A DNA stretch of 64,000 nt from Haliclona indistincta (taxonomy: Eukaryota > Porifera > Demospongiae > Haplosclerida > Chalinidae), in NCBI GenBank assembly GCA_964017065.1, contig OZ024787.1, positions 1,506,658 to 1,570,657 of the forward strand. Direction: 5' to 3'. The notes beneath the pieces were generated by a model, which did not search any database, was not told where the DNA came from, and saw only the letters and a list, made by a program, of their open reading frames with translations. Both the position numbers and the translations under genes were made by a program. Shown in pieces: positions 21,796 to 34,469 of the stretch (positions are counted from its first letter, which is position 1; every line of letters starts with the position of its first letter).

Positions 21796-23034
21796 CAAGA
21801 AATTAAAAAGATTTCTATCGAAATCAAAAGGATGTAGTGATGAAGAAATCTACCACTGGTTCACAATGTAAACCAACAAGGAACAAGCATAGAATGGTAA
21901 CACGATTGACTTGCTAACAGACCATAGATCCCTACATCAGTGGCTGCTGTGGCCAGACTATGGCTAGTTAAGCTATTTACTGTTGACTGACACTTTGAAT
22001 AGAATTCAGCTTGTGACAAAATATATATTGATCTTATGTACAGCCACTGATGTAGGGATCAATGGTCTGTTAGCAAGTCAATCGTGTTACCATTCTATGC
22101 TTGTTCCTTGTTGGTTTACATTGTGAACCAGTGGTAGATTTCTTCATCACTACATCCTTTTGATTTCGATAGAAATCTTTTTAATTTCTTGTTTGTGTCC
22201 TTTTTTCTTTTTAGTGAAGTGCAGTTCAATATCATGCATGTACGGAGAAGTCTTTGTTTCCACCATTAGTTTAGTATTCCTGTTGTTGATGGCTTTTCTT
22301 AAATTTGTAGCTAAAATTGTTATTAAACTGTACGTATCAGGTCTGCATGGTCGCCTACGCATGCATGCATTGCATGAGCCCCGCCCACACTTGTTTGTAG
22401 ACCTATACGGCGTTTATAATTATCTGGCAAGTGCAGAATGGCGATCCTACACGAGCTTACCGTTCTTCGAAGACTCCAGACAAATGCCGGGTGTGTGTTC
22501 TCCGTGATAGTGATCCACACGGCGCAGCGATACTTTAGCTGCTTGGTCACGTGCGCTACCCATTGCTTGGTCACGTGCGTATTGCGCAATCACAATAATG
22601 GCGTCTAACACTAAGCTGACAATGGATCACGATCGAGAAATCGCGGAACTTAGATCACCGTTACGCTAAAAACAAAGCTCAAAAGGCACATGCCAGGAGA
22701 ATTTCACGACTGTTTGTGGATGTTTTGGTCTCGGCACTGCTCGCGTAAAGGCGCTAGGCGAGTTGAAGAAAGAAAGAAAGAAGAAAGAAGAAAACGAAGA
22801 TGACGAAACTCGATTTTCACCGTTTCCAGGTTCGTCACTTTAGTAACAATTTCGAGCAATCTCCTTGCTACTGTAAGATGGGGCAACGCCAGAGAGCAGA
22901 TCTAAGTGTCTAAAGACGTATAAAATTCAACACCAGGCGAAATATCAGCGTTTGAATGCTAATACATTGTATGTAGCCGCCATCTTGTTTTCTCGTTCAT
23001 CCCTACATAGGGAGTCACTACCGTGCCTCCCTAA
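21796..23034 (+). mobile_element. Foldback/3'-hairpin transposon, copy 2 (1239 bp)
   Basis: 5' foldback about 21800-22190, body with GAAGAAAGAAAG and TAGCCGCCATCTTG, 3' hairpin stem AGGGAGTCAC / GTGCCTCCCT. The left host sequence CACCTGATA and right host TACTGAAATC join exactly as CACCTGATATACTGAAATC at about 3971-3989, proving insertion between A and T with no duplicated bases. It sits in the conserved upstream block of unit 5. Confidence 0.9.
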
Positions 23035-24021
23035 TACTGAAATCTCAAAAGTGTACTGGAATGTTTAGATACAATTTATTGTGTTGTTTGAATCTCAGTC
23101 TGACATGTTATAATACACTCACAGGTACAAGCATGCTTTAGAAATTTCTCATGCCTATTGAGGCGATGCCTTGTACATAATGCATAACTATGTGTTACCT
23201 TAATGGTGCCCTCTTTTAAATATCCTCTGGCTTCTTTTAGTTAGCGAGCCTCAGATCAAATCCTGATGGCGTCATAACTGACTGTTAATGCTACGAATCT
23301 AAACATTAAGTGTTGCCACACCAAAAATGGGTAGTAATCACGATATTTATGACTTTGGAAGTAGCTAAATTTTCTATTCATGTAGACAGAGTACAGTTCT
23401 TCTGCCTATGGATAGCTGCTAACTATTGCAGAGTGATGAGCCTGTAAAAAGCCCGATCAATTGTAAACTTTAGTTGACGTTTGAAACATACAAAGCTAAA
23501 ACTGCTGGAGCAACCTCAGACCTTGTGCGTTATCTGTGCAGGTATTAATTTAAACATTGTTTTCACTGATCAATGCTCGTATACGATATTTCAGCTGCTT
23601 GGTGATTGTAATTATTAGATACATGTATGTGCTTGCCTTGACTGGTCTTGTCTGACTGATAGCTTCTTTTTTCTCCTGGTAGAATATATTCCTGGTAGCT
23701 GACCTTATTGCAAGTACCGAACAATTATAGTCACCAATGCTTGCCATGCCGTGTAATAATCACAATTATTGACAGCACGATGATGCTAGATTAAGTTCTA
23801 CATGTATACTGCACTCTACCAGAGTTGACATAACTTGACAATAGTATTGCATTTTGAATACCCATAAGGGGCCTCAAGAACTAAACAGGTATTCGGTGCA
23901 TAACTAAAGTACTCATTGAATCTGTAGCTGTTGACAATCATGGAGTCACTGAAACTACAAACAATTTAAGTTTTTCATATTTTGGTCACAAGTACTTATT
24001 TAGTCTTCGAAGAGTGTTGTT
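23035..24021. other. Spacer between units 5 and 6
   Basis: Aligns with 3975-4957. No exon is supported. Confidence 0.6.
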
Positions 24022-25274
24022 TTAAATATAGCAGTCTTCGTACAGTCCTTGACCAACCCTGTCTGATACTGACTGCTGCTGCTGCTCATCAATCTGTGCT
24101 GTTGTTTTCACAGTAGTCTTGATACCATCCTGACGTACCATTCCACCATAAACTATTATACTGTAACCAGCATTATCAGTGTCTCCAACAGTGGGCGGGG
24201 CAGTAGGCCCATTGTGGGTGTGGTTGTCCAGCCCATCATCGCATGCTATATTAGTATCAGCTGCAGCATAGGTTGCTGTATCATTGATAGCACTGTAACC
24301 AGCAAGCTGTTCCTCCTCGGTGTGTTTACCGGATGGCTCAGTCGGAGTGCTATATATGGGTGATGGTGATATTGTAGCATTATCACATGTAGTAGTGTTC
24401 ATCTGGTGCACTACTCTGTGAAGGGAAAGCACAGCTTATATGTCACACGAAAACATTTTGTATAAACAATGACATTACTATCATACACACTCACTTTGTT
24501 GTTTGTTGTTGGCTCTGTAGTACAGTATGATGATAGTAGCTATAACACACACTACTAGTAGACACACTACTAGTATTACTGCTAGTACTACTACTGCTAC
24601 TACTAGTACTACTACTACTACTGGGATCATGATAGTAGTAGCATCAACTGTCATGGTAGTAACTGTCGGAGTGACTATCGTAGGAGTGATAACAGCACTA
24701 TCAATTGATATGCTAGTAGCCACAGTCTGTGATAGTACAGTAGCTGTTGATGGTATAGTAGCTGTGGATAGTGAAATTGAATTATTATAATACGTCTACT
24801 TTATGTATAAGAGTATTCTCTCTACGATATTTATGTGCTCACCTGATGATGTGGAATTCATTGTATTACAATCCCATATTAGTTTTCCCATGGATTGACC
24901 TGTGTCACTGCTATTGCACAGACAGCAGTTGGCATCTTGTGATCTTATAGCTCTGCAGCTTCGTTGGATTCCGTTTATTGTAGCTAGACAACTGACACTG
25001 CTAGTACAGGACAATGTAGTGGACACACAGTCAGAGTCACTTCCATCAAAACGCACATCATGATCACAGTTCATGTTGTTTTGATTTTGACAAGTTTCTG
25101 TGTAAAGGTTAAGAAATAGTATTTACAGATTAGTCTGCCAACGAGAGGTTGCTGTAATGACATCTGACGGTTTTTAAGATGCAATCAGTAATAGCTATGT
25201 AGCTCACCTTGTGCTGATCCAGTATTGATTCCAACACATACTATCAGTAGAACCACCAACTCACTGGACACCAT
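24022..25274 (-). pseudogene. Receptor unit 6: 10-bp deletion predicts a tail-less receptor
   Basis: Exons: 1 at 25208-25274, 2 at 24843-25097, 3 at 24495-24761, 4 at 24022-24415. The ectodomain is close to unit 2 (CVSTTLSC, NCCLCN). Exon 3 has lost 10 bp just inside its 3' end: RAKHHQQQTT becomes RANNKQQ. This changes the exon phase, so normal splicing to exon 4 reads K and then an immediate TAG. The predicted protein therefore stops a few residues after the membrane, although the downstream tail exon itself is still open and resembles unit 2 (extended end LYEDCYI). It is either a decaying gene or a decoy-type receptor that anchors but cannot signal. RNA evidence would decide. Confidence 0.78.
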
Positions 25275-26128
25275 TACTAACACAGCTGATATACTGCTGT
25301 GTTATGATTTGATACTGCTTTGTGTACAAGTACAGCAGAGTTCTATATGGCAGCAAAATCTGGTATCTTTTGGAAGCTATTGCTAGTTTTACCAATCTAA
25401 GTGTTAGCACACCAAGTTGGTAATATGGACAGCACTTACTGGTTTCTATGCAAACACTATAGATTCTACATTTACCAATGAGCAAATTGCAATGGAGCGT
25501 GTATTGCCTGTATAGCATCTAAATTTTATTCACTAATGGCTGGCAATGCTAAAAATAGGTGTTTTCATAACAATTCATCATTGGGTTTTTAAGCAGAGAG
25601 CTTCTATAGTGTTAGATAGCGCTATGTCGCTTACATACAACCTGGAAAGTGTGAACAGATGTTTAGACTCTATTGGAGTATGCCCAAGTGCCTGGATGCT
25701 AGCGAAAGCGAGTAACTTACTAGTTATCACGATAGAACAAACAATTCCTTTCTTGTCTGGCTGTCACAGAATGTTTTCTCTATGTTTATTGAGTTGCACA
25801 AATCAGTTTGCTGAGAGTAGACTCTTGTGTTCTCTTCCTGGTCATGTATTTCCCGCACTGTTTGGTGCAGGCAATACACGACCCTGTCTGACACAATGTG
25901 ACCTAGTGTTACACGAACATCCCAATCTTTCTTTACTAAAAGTAGAAGGTTGGTAATATCCACCCACAATCTGCTACTAGTCTATTGTCATTGCAATATG
26001 AATACCCATGTGATTCATTGTGTGCGCTATAGGATAGCTGTAAAATAAGATTCTAATGCGACTTTGACAATTGTTTGGGTACACATATCATTGCTACTGC
26101 ATTATGAATTTTGGTTATTAACAATGTT
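25275..26128. other. Spacer between units 6 and 7
   Basis: Aligns with 6169-6985 and 37363-38294. No exon is supported. Confidence 0.55.
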
Positions 26129-27510
26129 TTAGTTTTTGAAGACTGTTGTTTTCACAGTAGTCTTGATACCATCGTTGACTACCACAGCACTGTAGACCAG
26201 CCCCTCATTACTGGTGTCTGATACTGACTGCTGCTGCTGCTCATCAATCTGTGCTGTTGTTTTCACAGTAGTCTTGATACCATCCTGACGTATCACAGTA
26301 CTGTAGACCAGCCCCTCATTACTAGCATCTTGTGCCTCAGTAATCACACTGTTGCCAACACCATTGATGTCTTCATTGGCTGTTTTAGTGGTATCATTGT
26401 AACCAGCAAGCTGTTCATTCTCAGTAATCCCACCATGTGGTGTCACTTCATCAGTGCTGTATGATGGGGTGTGGTTGTACAACTTGCTATTGTCACATCT
26501 TGCACTGTCTGTGTTACCATATATGTTGTCCAACTGATGCATTGTTCTGTGAAAATTTTAGCAAAATGTGAAAAGTACTGGTGCCGTCTTATTGTGTTCA
26601 CTCACTTTGTTGTTTGTTGTTGATGGTGTTTAGCTCTGTAGTACAGTATGATGATAGTAGCTATAACACACACTACTAGTAGACACACTACTAGTACTAC
26701 TACTGGTGCTACTATTGCTGGGACTATTACTGCATTGATAGTAGCACTACCAGTAATGGTAGTAACTGTTGGAGTGACGACCATAGATTTAGTAGAACTG
26801 ATAGTGTCAGTGTAGTCAGCTAGAGTACTATCAGTTGCCATAGCAACGGTTAAGGACTGCACTTTAGTCAATATGCTAGTAGTCACAATCTGCAATAGTG
26901 TAGTAGCAATTATTGGTAGTTGAATTAAGTACTATGATAATTATTTCATTATTGTGTACTCACTGGATGGTGAGGAGTTGATTATATTGCAGTTCCATAT
27001 TAATTGCCTCTTGATTTGACCAGTGTTACTAGTATTGCACAGACAGCATCTGATATTTTGTGGAAAACTAGCTCTTATGAAGTTGCAGCCTCGAAACCGT
27101 CCGTTTATTTTAACTTGACATGTTCTGCAGTACAATGTACTGGTCACACAGTCAGAGCTGCTATCAAAGCGCTTGATATAATCACCACAGATTCCATCTT
27201 TCTCATTCTGACAAGATTCTGTGTGCAACAACAATTTGAATACTAATGGGTTAGTCTGTTTAGATACAGCAAGTTCATAACTGCATGCACACGACCAGCA
27301 GTCGCTCTACAGAATGTGCGACATGCGGTAAACTTCGAGGCACTTGAGAGCTGCTTACGACAAGCTCGCGCATAGGAGTGTAAACTTTCTCGTGAGTGGT
27401 TCTGTATACTATTTCATGTGATGTTACATATACACTATCTCACCTTGTGCTGATCCAGTATTGATTCCAACACATACTATCAGTAGAACCACCAACTCAC
27501 TGGACACCAT
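26129..27510 (-). pseudogene. Receptor unit 7: stalk repeat and splice acceptor of exon 3 lost
   Basis: Exons: 1 at 27444-27510, 2 at 26964-27218, 3 about 26606-26890, 4 at 26129-26546. It is the block B counterpart of unit 3 (SCQNEKDG ectodomain, CVTSTLYC). The 18-bp stalk minisatellite has collapsed, and the deletion removed the CTATCCACAG acceptor: the sense strand reads CTACTACACTATTGCAG, and using that last AG gives a frame that stops after five codons (GAT TGT GAC TAC TAG). A standard four-exon receptor is not predicted unless an unusual acceptor is used. The tail is otherwise rich, with two LVYS modules (VYSTV, VYSAV) separated by QIDEQQQQSVSD. Intron 1 preserves the empty site for transposon copy 1. 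Confidence 0.72.
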
Positions 27511-27920
27511 TACTAACAGACCTGATACACTAACAGTGGTCTATTGCTTAGTGAGTCAAAGAGTAAATAGTGCATGCTTGTTTAGTTTTGATGTCAGTCA
27601 GCCATTATCAGGTCCATGTTATTGTACATGTTGCTAACATGTCAAGGCACGCACTGAAAGAGGAGTTAATAAGGAAACAGATAATTATGACCAAGTGATG
27701 ATGTTTTGCTCAGTATAGCAATAACTTGTTGTGTGCCTAACAGAGACAGTCTCTATTATGTCAAGATACTGGTCATGATTGTAATGAATTGCATTGCTTT
27801 CCTTTACGTGCTTTACATGGTTTTCCTTTCCTTTTCCTTACCTTGCTCTTCGTCACTGCATTAATTATTACCCTTGTTGAGATACGCTGTGGTGCTAAGC
27901 ATTCCCACAACTGTAGCAAT
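27511..27920. other. 5' flank of unit 7
   Basis: Homologous to 9736-10093 and then to 13463 onward, making it the uninterrupted counterpart of the 3.4-kb insertion at 10094-13462. No gene seen. Confidence 0.55.
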
Positions 27921-28586
27921 AGGCCTTTCCATTATAAGGCATAAGGAATGTTGATTAAAAATTAATGAAATTCATAGAGAAATGATGAGCAGTGACGGCG
28001 GTTGACGTCATTTGCTGGAGTACGCTCAGAGCCATGGACGCCAGAAACAAACTAGTACTGCACTGCGCTAAGACTGTATACATCACCCACTAGTCTAAAA
28101 ATAGCCATATCTATTTATGAAGAAGCACATGGTAATATTGTGAGTTGGTAGTAGGCAACGAGTGTTGAGTTTGGTCATAGAAGACTCCCAGGAGCGGTCT
28201 TGAAAGTCCTGTAGAGAGCCATGCAGTTCATTGTTAAAGCTATAGTTGTTATGCTAAGGTAAAACAGTTGAAAAAGAAGTTGTCTTGCTAGAACTACAGT
28301 TCTAGACTCCTCAGGAGCCTCGTGAGAGTCGTTTTTGGACAAATGGCAGCAAACAAACTCGACTGTATGGCATTACTACCTTGCGGTTTCAGCAGCAAAT
28401 CATCGTCCTAGCTTCGCCTTCGGTGAAAGTCTAGGAAAACAATGAAAGGGAACTAAAATGCGCTTCTAACGAGAGAAACAACGCTGTAGTAGTGATCGCC
28501 AAGGTACTCCAGCAAATGACGTCATAACACGCAGAATTACGTTGCGCTACATTCCTTGCATATTTTCCCTTACGGTGGAAAGGCCT
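27921..28586. mobile_element. Foldback-like MITE (666 bp)
   Basis: Termini AGGCCTTTCCA and TGGAAAGGCCT form an inverted repeat, with a further internal pair TGACGTCATTTGCTGGAGTA and complement. The uninterrupted sequence GTAGCAATTGCTTG is at about 13533. The flanks CAAT/ATTG are palindromic, so the exact target duplication (AT or none) cannot be fixed. Confidence 0.75.
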
Positions 28587-28749
28587 ATTGCTCGATAAGT
28601 TTTGACTACAAATAACATTGGCAGTAGATGAATACTCGTGTGATCCAGTAGCTATTAAAATCATAATCATGGCGGATGATAATGATATGTGACTTTGAAA
28701 ATAGTTTTAGCTACAATGTACATGTACTAATTTAGGTTATTAATGTGTT

Positions 28750-30820
28750 TTATTCATTGCGAACTGTTGTTTTCACAGTAGTCTTGATACCATCCTGACG
28801 TACCACAGCACTGTAGACCAGCCCCTCATTACTGGTATCTGATACTGACTGCTGCTGCTCATCAATCTGTGCTGTTGTTTTCACAGTAGTCTTGATACCA
28901 TCCCGACGTACCACAGCACTGTAGACCAGCCCATCATTACTAGCATCTTGTGTAATCACACTATAACCAGCAGGGATCTCCTCTTTGGTTGTTGTAGTAG
29001 TATCACCAATAACACTATAGCTAGCAAGCTGTTCCTCATTAGTAATAACACTGTAACCAGCGGTATGGGTCCGTTGTACAGTAGGTGGGGCAACAGGTCC
29101 ATGGTGGATGTGGTTATATAGTCCATCGCCACATGCTACTGTAGTGCTAGCAGTAGCATAGGTTGCTGTGTTACTGATAGCACTGTAGCCAGCAAGCTGT
29201 TCCTCATCAGTAATCTCAGTATATTCACCATGTGGCTCAGTCAGTGTGCTGTATATGTGTGGCTGTGGTGTAGTAGCCTGACTACCATTGTCACATGTTA
29301 ATGGTAGTTCACTGTATGTGTTAGTTGTGTTGTGCATTGCTCTGTGATAATGAAGCAGCACATACAGTAAATTTATACACAAAGAAATTCAAATGTCTAA
29401 ACTCACTTTGTTGTTTGTTGTTGATGGTGTTTAGCTCTGTAGTACAGTATGATGATAGTAGCTATAACACACACTACTAGTAGACACACTACTAGTACTA
29501 CTAGTACTACTATTGCTGGGACTAGTACTGCACTATTACTAACACCAGCTGTCACGGTAGTTGTTTGTGTGGTGTTCATTGAGGATGGAATGATGGTGCT
29601 AGTAGCAGTTGTCATGATGGTCACATATTGTGATAGTGTAGTAGCTGTGGATATGGAGTAGGATAAGAGTCATGGAACATTTCTGCAAATAATTATGCGA
29701 AGAATAATAATGTTATTGAAAAGCGATCAGTGCTACGTTGTCATTTTCCTTTATAGTTTTACCGCTGAAATTGAAGTTAGTTCAAGCTTTTTTCTAACCA
29801 TGACTCTCACAAGACTCCTACTAGCTAAAACTCGCCCAAAAGTACTACACAATTTACTCTTTCACTTCGCTATGAGCTGTGTGGCTCTCCAAAGACTTAT
29901 AAAGTTTAAAAAACTTCTCTGGTAGTCTTCATCGCCTGAAGTTCAATACTCATACATGTACACTATTAAGAGAATCAAGCAGTGTCAACTGCTTGTTCAC
30001 AAAGTTAAAGTGACATTACTTGTCATCATTTTATTAGTGATTTTTTTCACACTGATAAAGCCTTTTACTGGTGTTTGATTTTCACAGAATAATTGTAATA
30101 CTTACTCACCTGATATTGATGGTGTAGTTATGTTACAGTCCCATAGCACATGTAGTTGACTATAATATGCACTGCGGTTACACATACAGCAGTGGATAGG
30201 TAGAGATACATTAGCTCTGATGTTCTTAAATTGGCAGTGGTATCGTGTTACATTGTTTATCACAGCTGTACAATGGTACTGAATATCACAGTTCAATGTA
30301 GCGGACACACATTGAGTGATGTCGGTATCAGAAGCACTGATATAGTCACATGTCCTGTCATATCTATTTGGACATGATCCTGTGGAAGTGTATGATATCA
30401 CTGTGTTTGTTGTGCAATGATATTGTTTCAGCTCAACAAACACACAGTGTTATTGTAATGCACAGTAAATAGCATTATACAATAATGCTACTGTAATAAT
30501 GCTACTGTATAATGCTACTGTATAATGCTACAATAATAATGCTACTGTAGTAGTTAGCATTATTATTATGACACAAGAAACACATAGTATACAATGTACA
30601 TGTACCACTGGTGCTATCAGGGTGCATGTTCAAAGAATAGTCATTTGTAGCAATTTTTCCTCATTTACAGTATTGTAGTGCGTAATGAGGAAATGTTATG
30701 ACAGTGACAATACATTATAGTGTTTGTGTTTTAGTTACTGCCTACTGGCTCACCTAGTGCTGATCCAGTATTGATTCCAACACATACTATCAGTAGAACC
30801 ACCAACTCACTGGACACCAT
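28750..30820 (-). CDS. Receptor unit 8: intact, long multi-tyrosine tail
   Basis: Exons: 1 at 30754-30820, 2 at 30110-30379, 3 at 29407-29644, 4 at 28750-29341, all with canonical junctions. The ectodomain reads SCPNRYDRTC, CVSATLNC, PIHCCMC, WDCN. The stalk is short with several Met/Thr residues; TM and RAKHHQQQTTK are standard. The tail is among the longest, about 197 residues: HIYSTL, EYTEI, several AGYSAI/AGYSVI sites, ASYSVI, and two LVYSAV modules linked by AQIDEQQQSVSDTS. An internal duplication of the C-terminal module of about 37 residues explains the extra length. Exon 1 ends S-A-L. Confidence 0.82.
30475..30560. repeat. AATGCTACTGTAT microsatellite-like repeat in intron 1 of unit 8
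   Basis: Degenerate tandem copies of AATGCTACTGTA(T). Intronic, with no further structure seen. Confidence 0.8.
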
Positions 30821-30957
30821 TACTAACACACCTGATATACTGACAATGAATAGTTACTCTTTACTATAGTCAACTATTCTACACATGTTGAGATGTTTAT
30901 TTTTCAGTAGTTTCAGTGAGCTGGCATGTTATCATGCACTGCTGTACATTGAAATAA

Positions 30958-32197
30958 CTAAAGAAAATAAAAAAGATTTCTATCGAAATCAAAAGGATGT
31001 AGGGTTATGAAATCTACCACTGGTCCACAATGTAATCTAACAAGGAACAAGCATGGAATGGTAACACGATTGACTTGCTAACAGACCATAGATCCCTACA
31101 TCAGTGGCTGCTGTGGTTGGGTATAGCTAATTCAGCTAGTTGCTGTTGACTGACACCAGACATGCATTAAATTGAATTGGATTCAGCTTGTGACAAAATA
31201 ATTATTGATCTTATGTACAACCACTGATGTAGGGATCTATGGTCTGTTAGCAAGTCAATCGTGTTACCATTCCATGCTTGTTCCTTGTTAGATTACATTG
31301 TGGACCAGTGGTAGATTTCACAACCCTACATCCTTTTGATTTCGATAGAAATCTTTTTTATTTTCTTGTTTGTGTCCTTTTTCATTTTCCAGTTCAATAT
31401 CATCCATGTACTGAGTCGTCTTTGTCATGGTTTCCACCATTGGTTTAGTTTTCCTGTTGTTGGTGGCTTTTCTTTATTATTAACAATTTTGAACTTGTAG
31501 CTAAAAATATTTGTTATGTGGTACAGCTCGCCTACGCATTCATGCATACGAGCCCCGCCCACACTTATTTGTAGACTTGTACGCTGGTTATAATTATCTG
31601 GCAAGCGCAGAATGGCGATCCTACACGAGCTTTCCCGTATTCGAAGACTCCAGACTATGTGTTCTCCATGATCCATACGGCATGGCGATACACAAGCTAG
31701 TGCTTGGTCACGTGCGCTAGCCACTGCTTGGTCACGTGCGCGCGTGTTGCGCAATCACAATAATGGCGTCTAACACTTAGCTGACAATGGATCACGATCG
31801 AGAACTCGCGGAATTTAGATCGCCGTTTCGCTAAAAACAATGTTCAAAAGGCACCTGCCAGGAGAATTTCACGAATGTTCGTGGGTGTTTTGGTCTCGGC
31901 ACTGCTCGCGTAAAGGCGCTAGGCGAGTTGAAGAAAGAAGAAAGAAGAAGAAGAAGACGAAGATGACGAAAGTCGATTTTCACCGTTTCCAGGTTCGTCA
32001 CTTTAGCAACAATTTCGAGCAATCTCCTTGCTGCTGCAAGATGGGGCAACGCCAGAGAGCAGATCTAAGTGTCTTTGGACGTATAAAATTCATCACCAGG
32101 CGAAATATCAGCGTTTGAACGCTAATACATTGTATGTAGCCGCCATCTTGTTTTCTCGTTCAACCCTACATAGGGAGACACTACCGTGTCTCCCTAA
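30958..32197 (+). mobile_element. Foldback/3'-hairpin transposon, copy 3 (1240 bp)
   Basis: Foldback at about 30965-31362, TAGCCGCCATCTTG near 32137, 3' stem AGGGAGACAC / GTGTCTCCCT (perfect; the single mismatch of copies 1 and 2 is matched here). Host sequence ATTGAAATAA on the left and TAG...AGTATTCATAGC on the right resembles the uninterrupted TTGAAATAAATAGTATTCATAGC near 45930, upstream of unit 12, again fitting A/T insertion without duplication. Confidence 0.85.
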
Positions 32198-33492
32198 TAG
32201 AAAAGTATTCATAGCAAGATTTCCCATGCCTATCATCATAAGTAAGGTATATTGATTTGAAAGTAGAGTACAGTATGCATTCTAACATAATATTATTGTT
32301 TAGAATTTGTATAGCTACTGTATCTTGATGGTGTTCTTTTTCTAGAATTTCTAGGTTTCTTAGAAAGTTCTGTTCTAGTTACTAGGCCTCATAGCAGATC
32401 CTAGTACCTACTGTTAGTACTACTAATGTAAACGCTAAGTATCGACATGCCCAGCAATCATAGTGTTTCGATAGCACTGTACTATGAATACCCATGAGAT
32501 CAATGGCTGTCAAGAGCTTAAGTTGAGTGCTCTATTATCTTCGAGACATGTCCCGAGTGCAATTACCATAAAGCATAAGACACTTTTAGTAACTAATACA
32601 CAATGTTAGCATGCACTATATATTATGATTACTTCTCCATGGTTTTTTCGATGCATGTTCTTATGATGGTACAGTAGTGCATGAAACATGCCACCTCACT
32701 GAAAGATAAACAAGTAATGGTGTCCACCAACTCACTGGACACCATTACTAACACACCTGATATACTGACAGTGAATGGAATAGTCTACACTATGATGTTG
32801 AGTTGTTTATCTTTCAGTGAGGTGGCATGTTTCATGCACTACTGTACCATCATAAGAACATGCATCGAAAAAACCATGGAGAAGTAATCATAATATATAG
32901 TGCATGCTAACATTGTGTATTAGTTACTAAAAGTGTCTTATGCTTTATGGTAATTGCACTCGGGACATGTCTCGAAGATAATAGAGCACTCAACTTAAGC
33001 TCTTGCTCTATTCGCCTCTCAACAAGCCTCTCATCCCATAGAGCACGAGATGTAGTGCTAACTGGTTTAAAGTGTGACCTAGCCAAAACTAACCCAGAGT
33101 CATTCGCTACGTGAACAAGTTTTCTCTAGTTGCTCCCCGTGGCCTCGCTTCACTGCTCTATCAGGCGACGTGTGGTATTTAGAACACCAGCAGTGCCTTT
33201 GACTTGTATGGTATCATACTTTAAGGTGATTTCTTACCTCGATTTCCAGAGTTTATGACTTCTTAGCAAGTTTGGTTGGCTTCACAGCGAGCCCAATACC
33301 GCCAGAACCCACTGTTAGTACTACTAATATCAACATTCGGTTTCAGCATGCCCACCTAGGTAGCAATCATAACATGTGGATAGCACTACACTGGTTTCCC
33401 TACCCATGAGGTCCATGGTATTTTGCAATCATCAATAATGTTTATTTGACATGTTTAGCTATTATGTTTCTGCAAGTATAACAAGTAGTCTA
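32198..33492. repeat. Palindrome of about 200-bp arms around a signal-peptide exon relic
   Basis: Arms at about 32511-32713 and 32813-33005 are inverted copies with few differences. The 100-bp spacer holds a relic of receptor exon 1: CACTGGACACCATTAC and the conserved upstream block. The sense frame is cut after MVSSELV, where a second GACACCATTAC follows in inverted orientation. No ectodomain exon is attached. 33006-33492 shows nothing beyond homology to other receptor flanks (compare 42890-43330). Confidence 0.8.
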
Positions 33493-34469
33493 GGCCCTGA
33501 CTAAGATTTGTATGCATTTAATTTAGGAGAGGATAACTCAACTGTTTTAGGGTAATTTGACCCCAAGGAATAAGATGTGTTATGTGACAAATTGTCTATC
33601 CGCTGCGAAATACCCAAAAATGACCACGCCCTTTTTATCGGCAGTGTCAATAACAATAATTGCTCTATCTTCTTAACCAAATTAGTAACCTACTTTCTAA
33701 CAACTGTTCTAGGGTAATAAATTATTACCATAAGGAATGTATTGGGATGTGTGCCAAAACCAATATTCACTGCAAAAAATGGCTACACCTTTTCAGAAAT
33801 GCATGAACATCTCTAAAGAGTTTAAGAGTTAAAGAGGTTAATATTTTAAGATTCTGATGGTTTGAAAACAGTACAAGTACAGGGTATTACCAACAAAAAG
33901 ACAATTTATTAACTTGAGGAGTCACTTAAATATAAACTTGGGTAGTATTTAGTATTACAAAAATGATGTCTACAAAAATTAAGTCATTCAGTGATAGGCT
34001 TTTTGCAGGAGCTCCTTCATACTTGCAGTACATTTGGAACACTTGATTCCAGCTACCCTGCAGGGACATATCCGTTCTTGTGGGCACATTTACCACATAT
34101 ACAAGGATCAGGAAGGTCTTCAGGTTTGATACCAGGAACTATTAAATTTCTTTGTGAAACCATACGACTCAGTGTTCATTTCTAAACCATCTTCAAGTGG
34201 GGCTTGTATCCATAGCTGTTGTTGATAATAAATTATGCCCTTTGAATATGCTTTCTTGCATTGGCTGACGTGCAGGGAATTTTATCAAAGTCCATTTTGA
34301 GGGAATTGCTATTAAAAGCAGCAAGACGCAAGTCATCAAATGTTTCCAAGTCTTTCGTTGGCTTGAGACACCTTACTAGATAATTTCTGCCGTCTGCATC
34401 TTCCGTCTCTCTGTCAACTTTGAGTTGTTAAAGACTTACAGTTCTGTATCAGTGCACGGTTAAATTGTT

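Noticed and set aside
24527..24790. Plus-strand frames beginning M-M-I-V-A-I-T-H-T-T-S-R-H
   Set aside because: They are antisense to the conserved TM exon and recur only because that exon is conserved.
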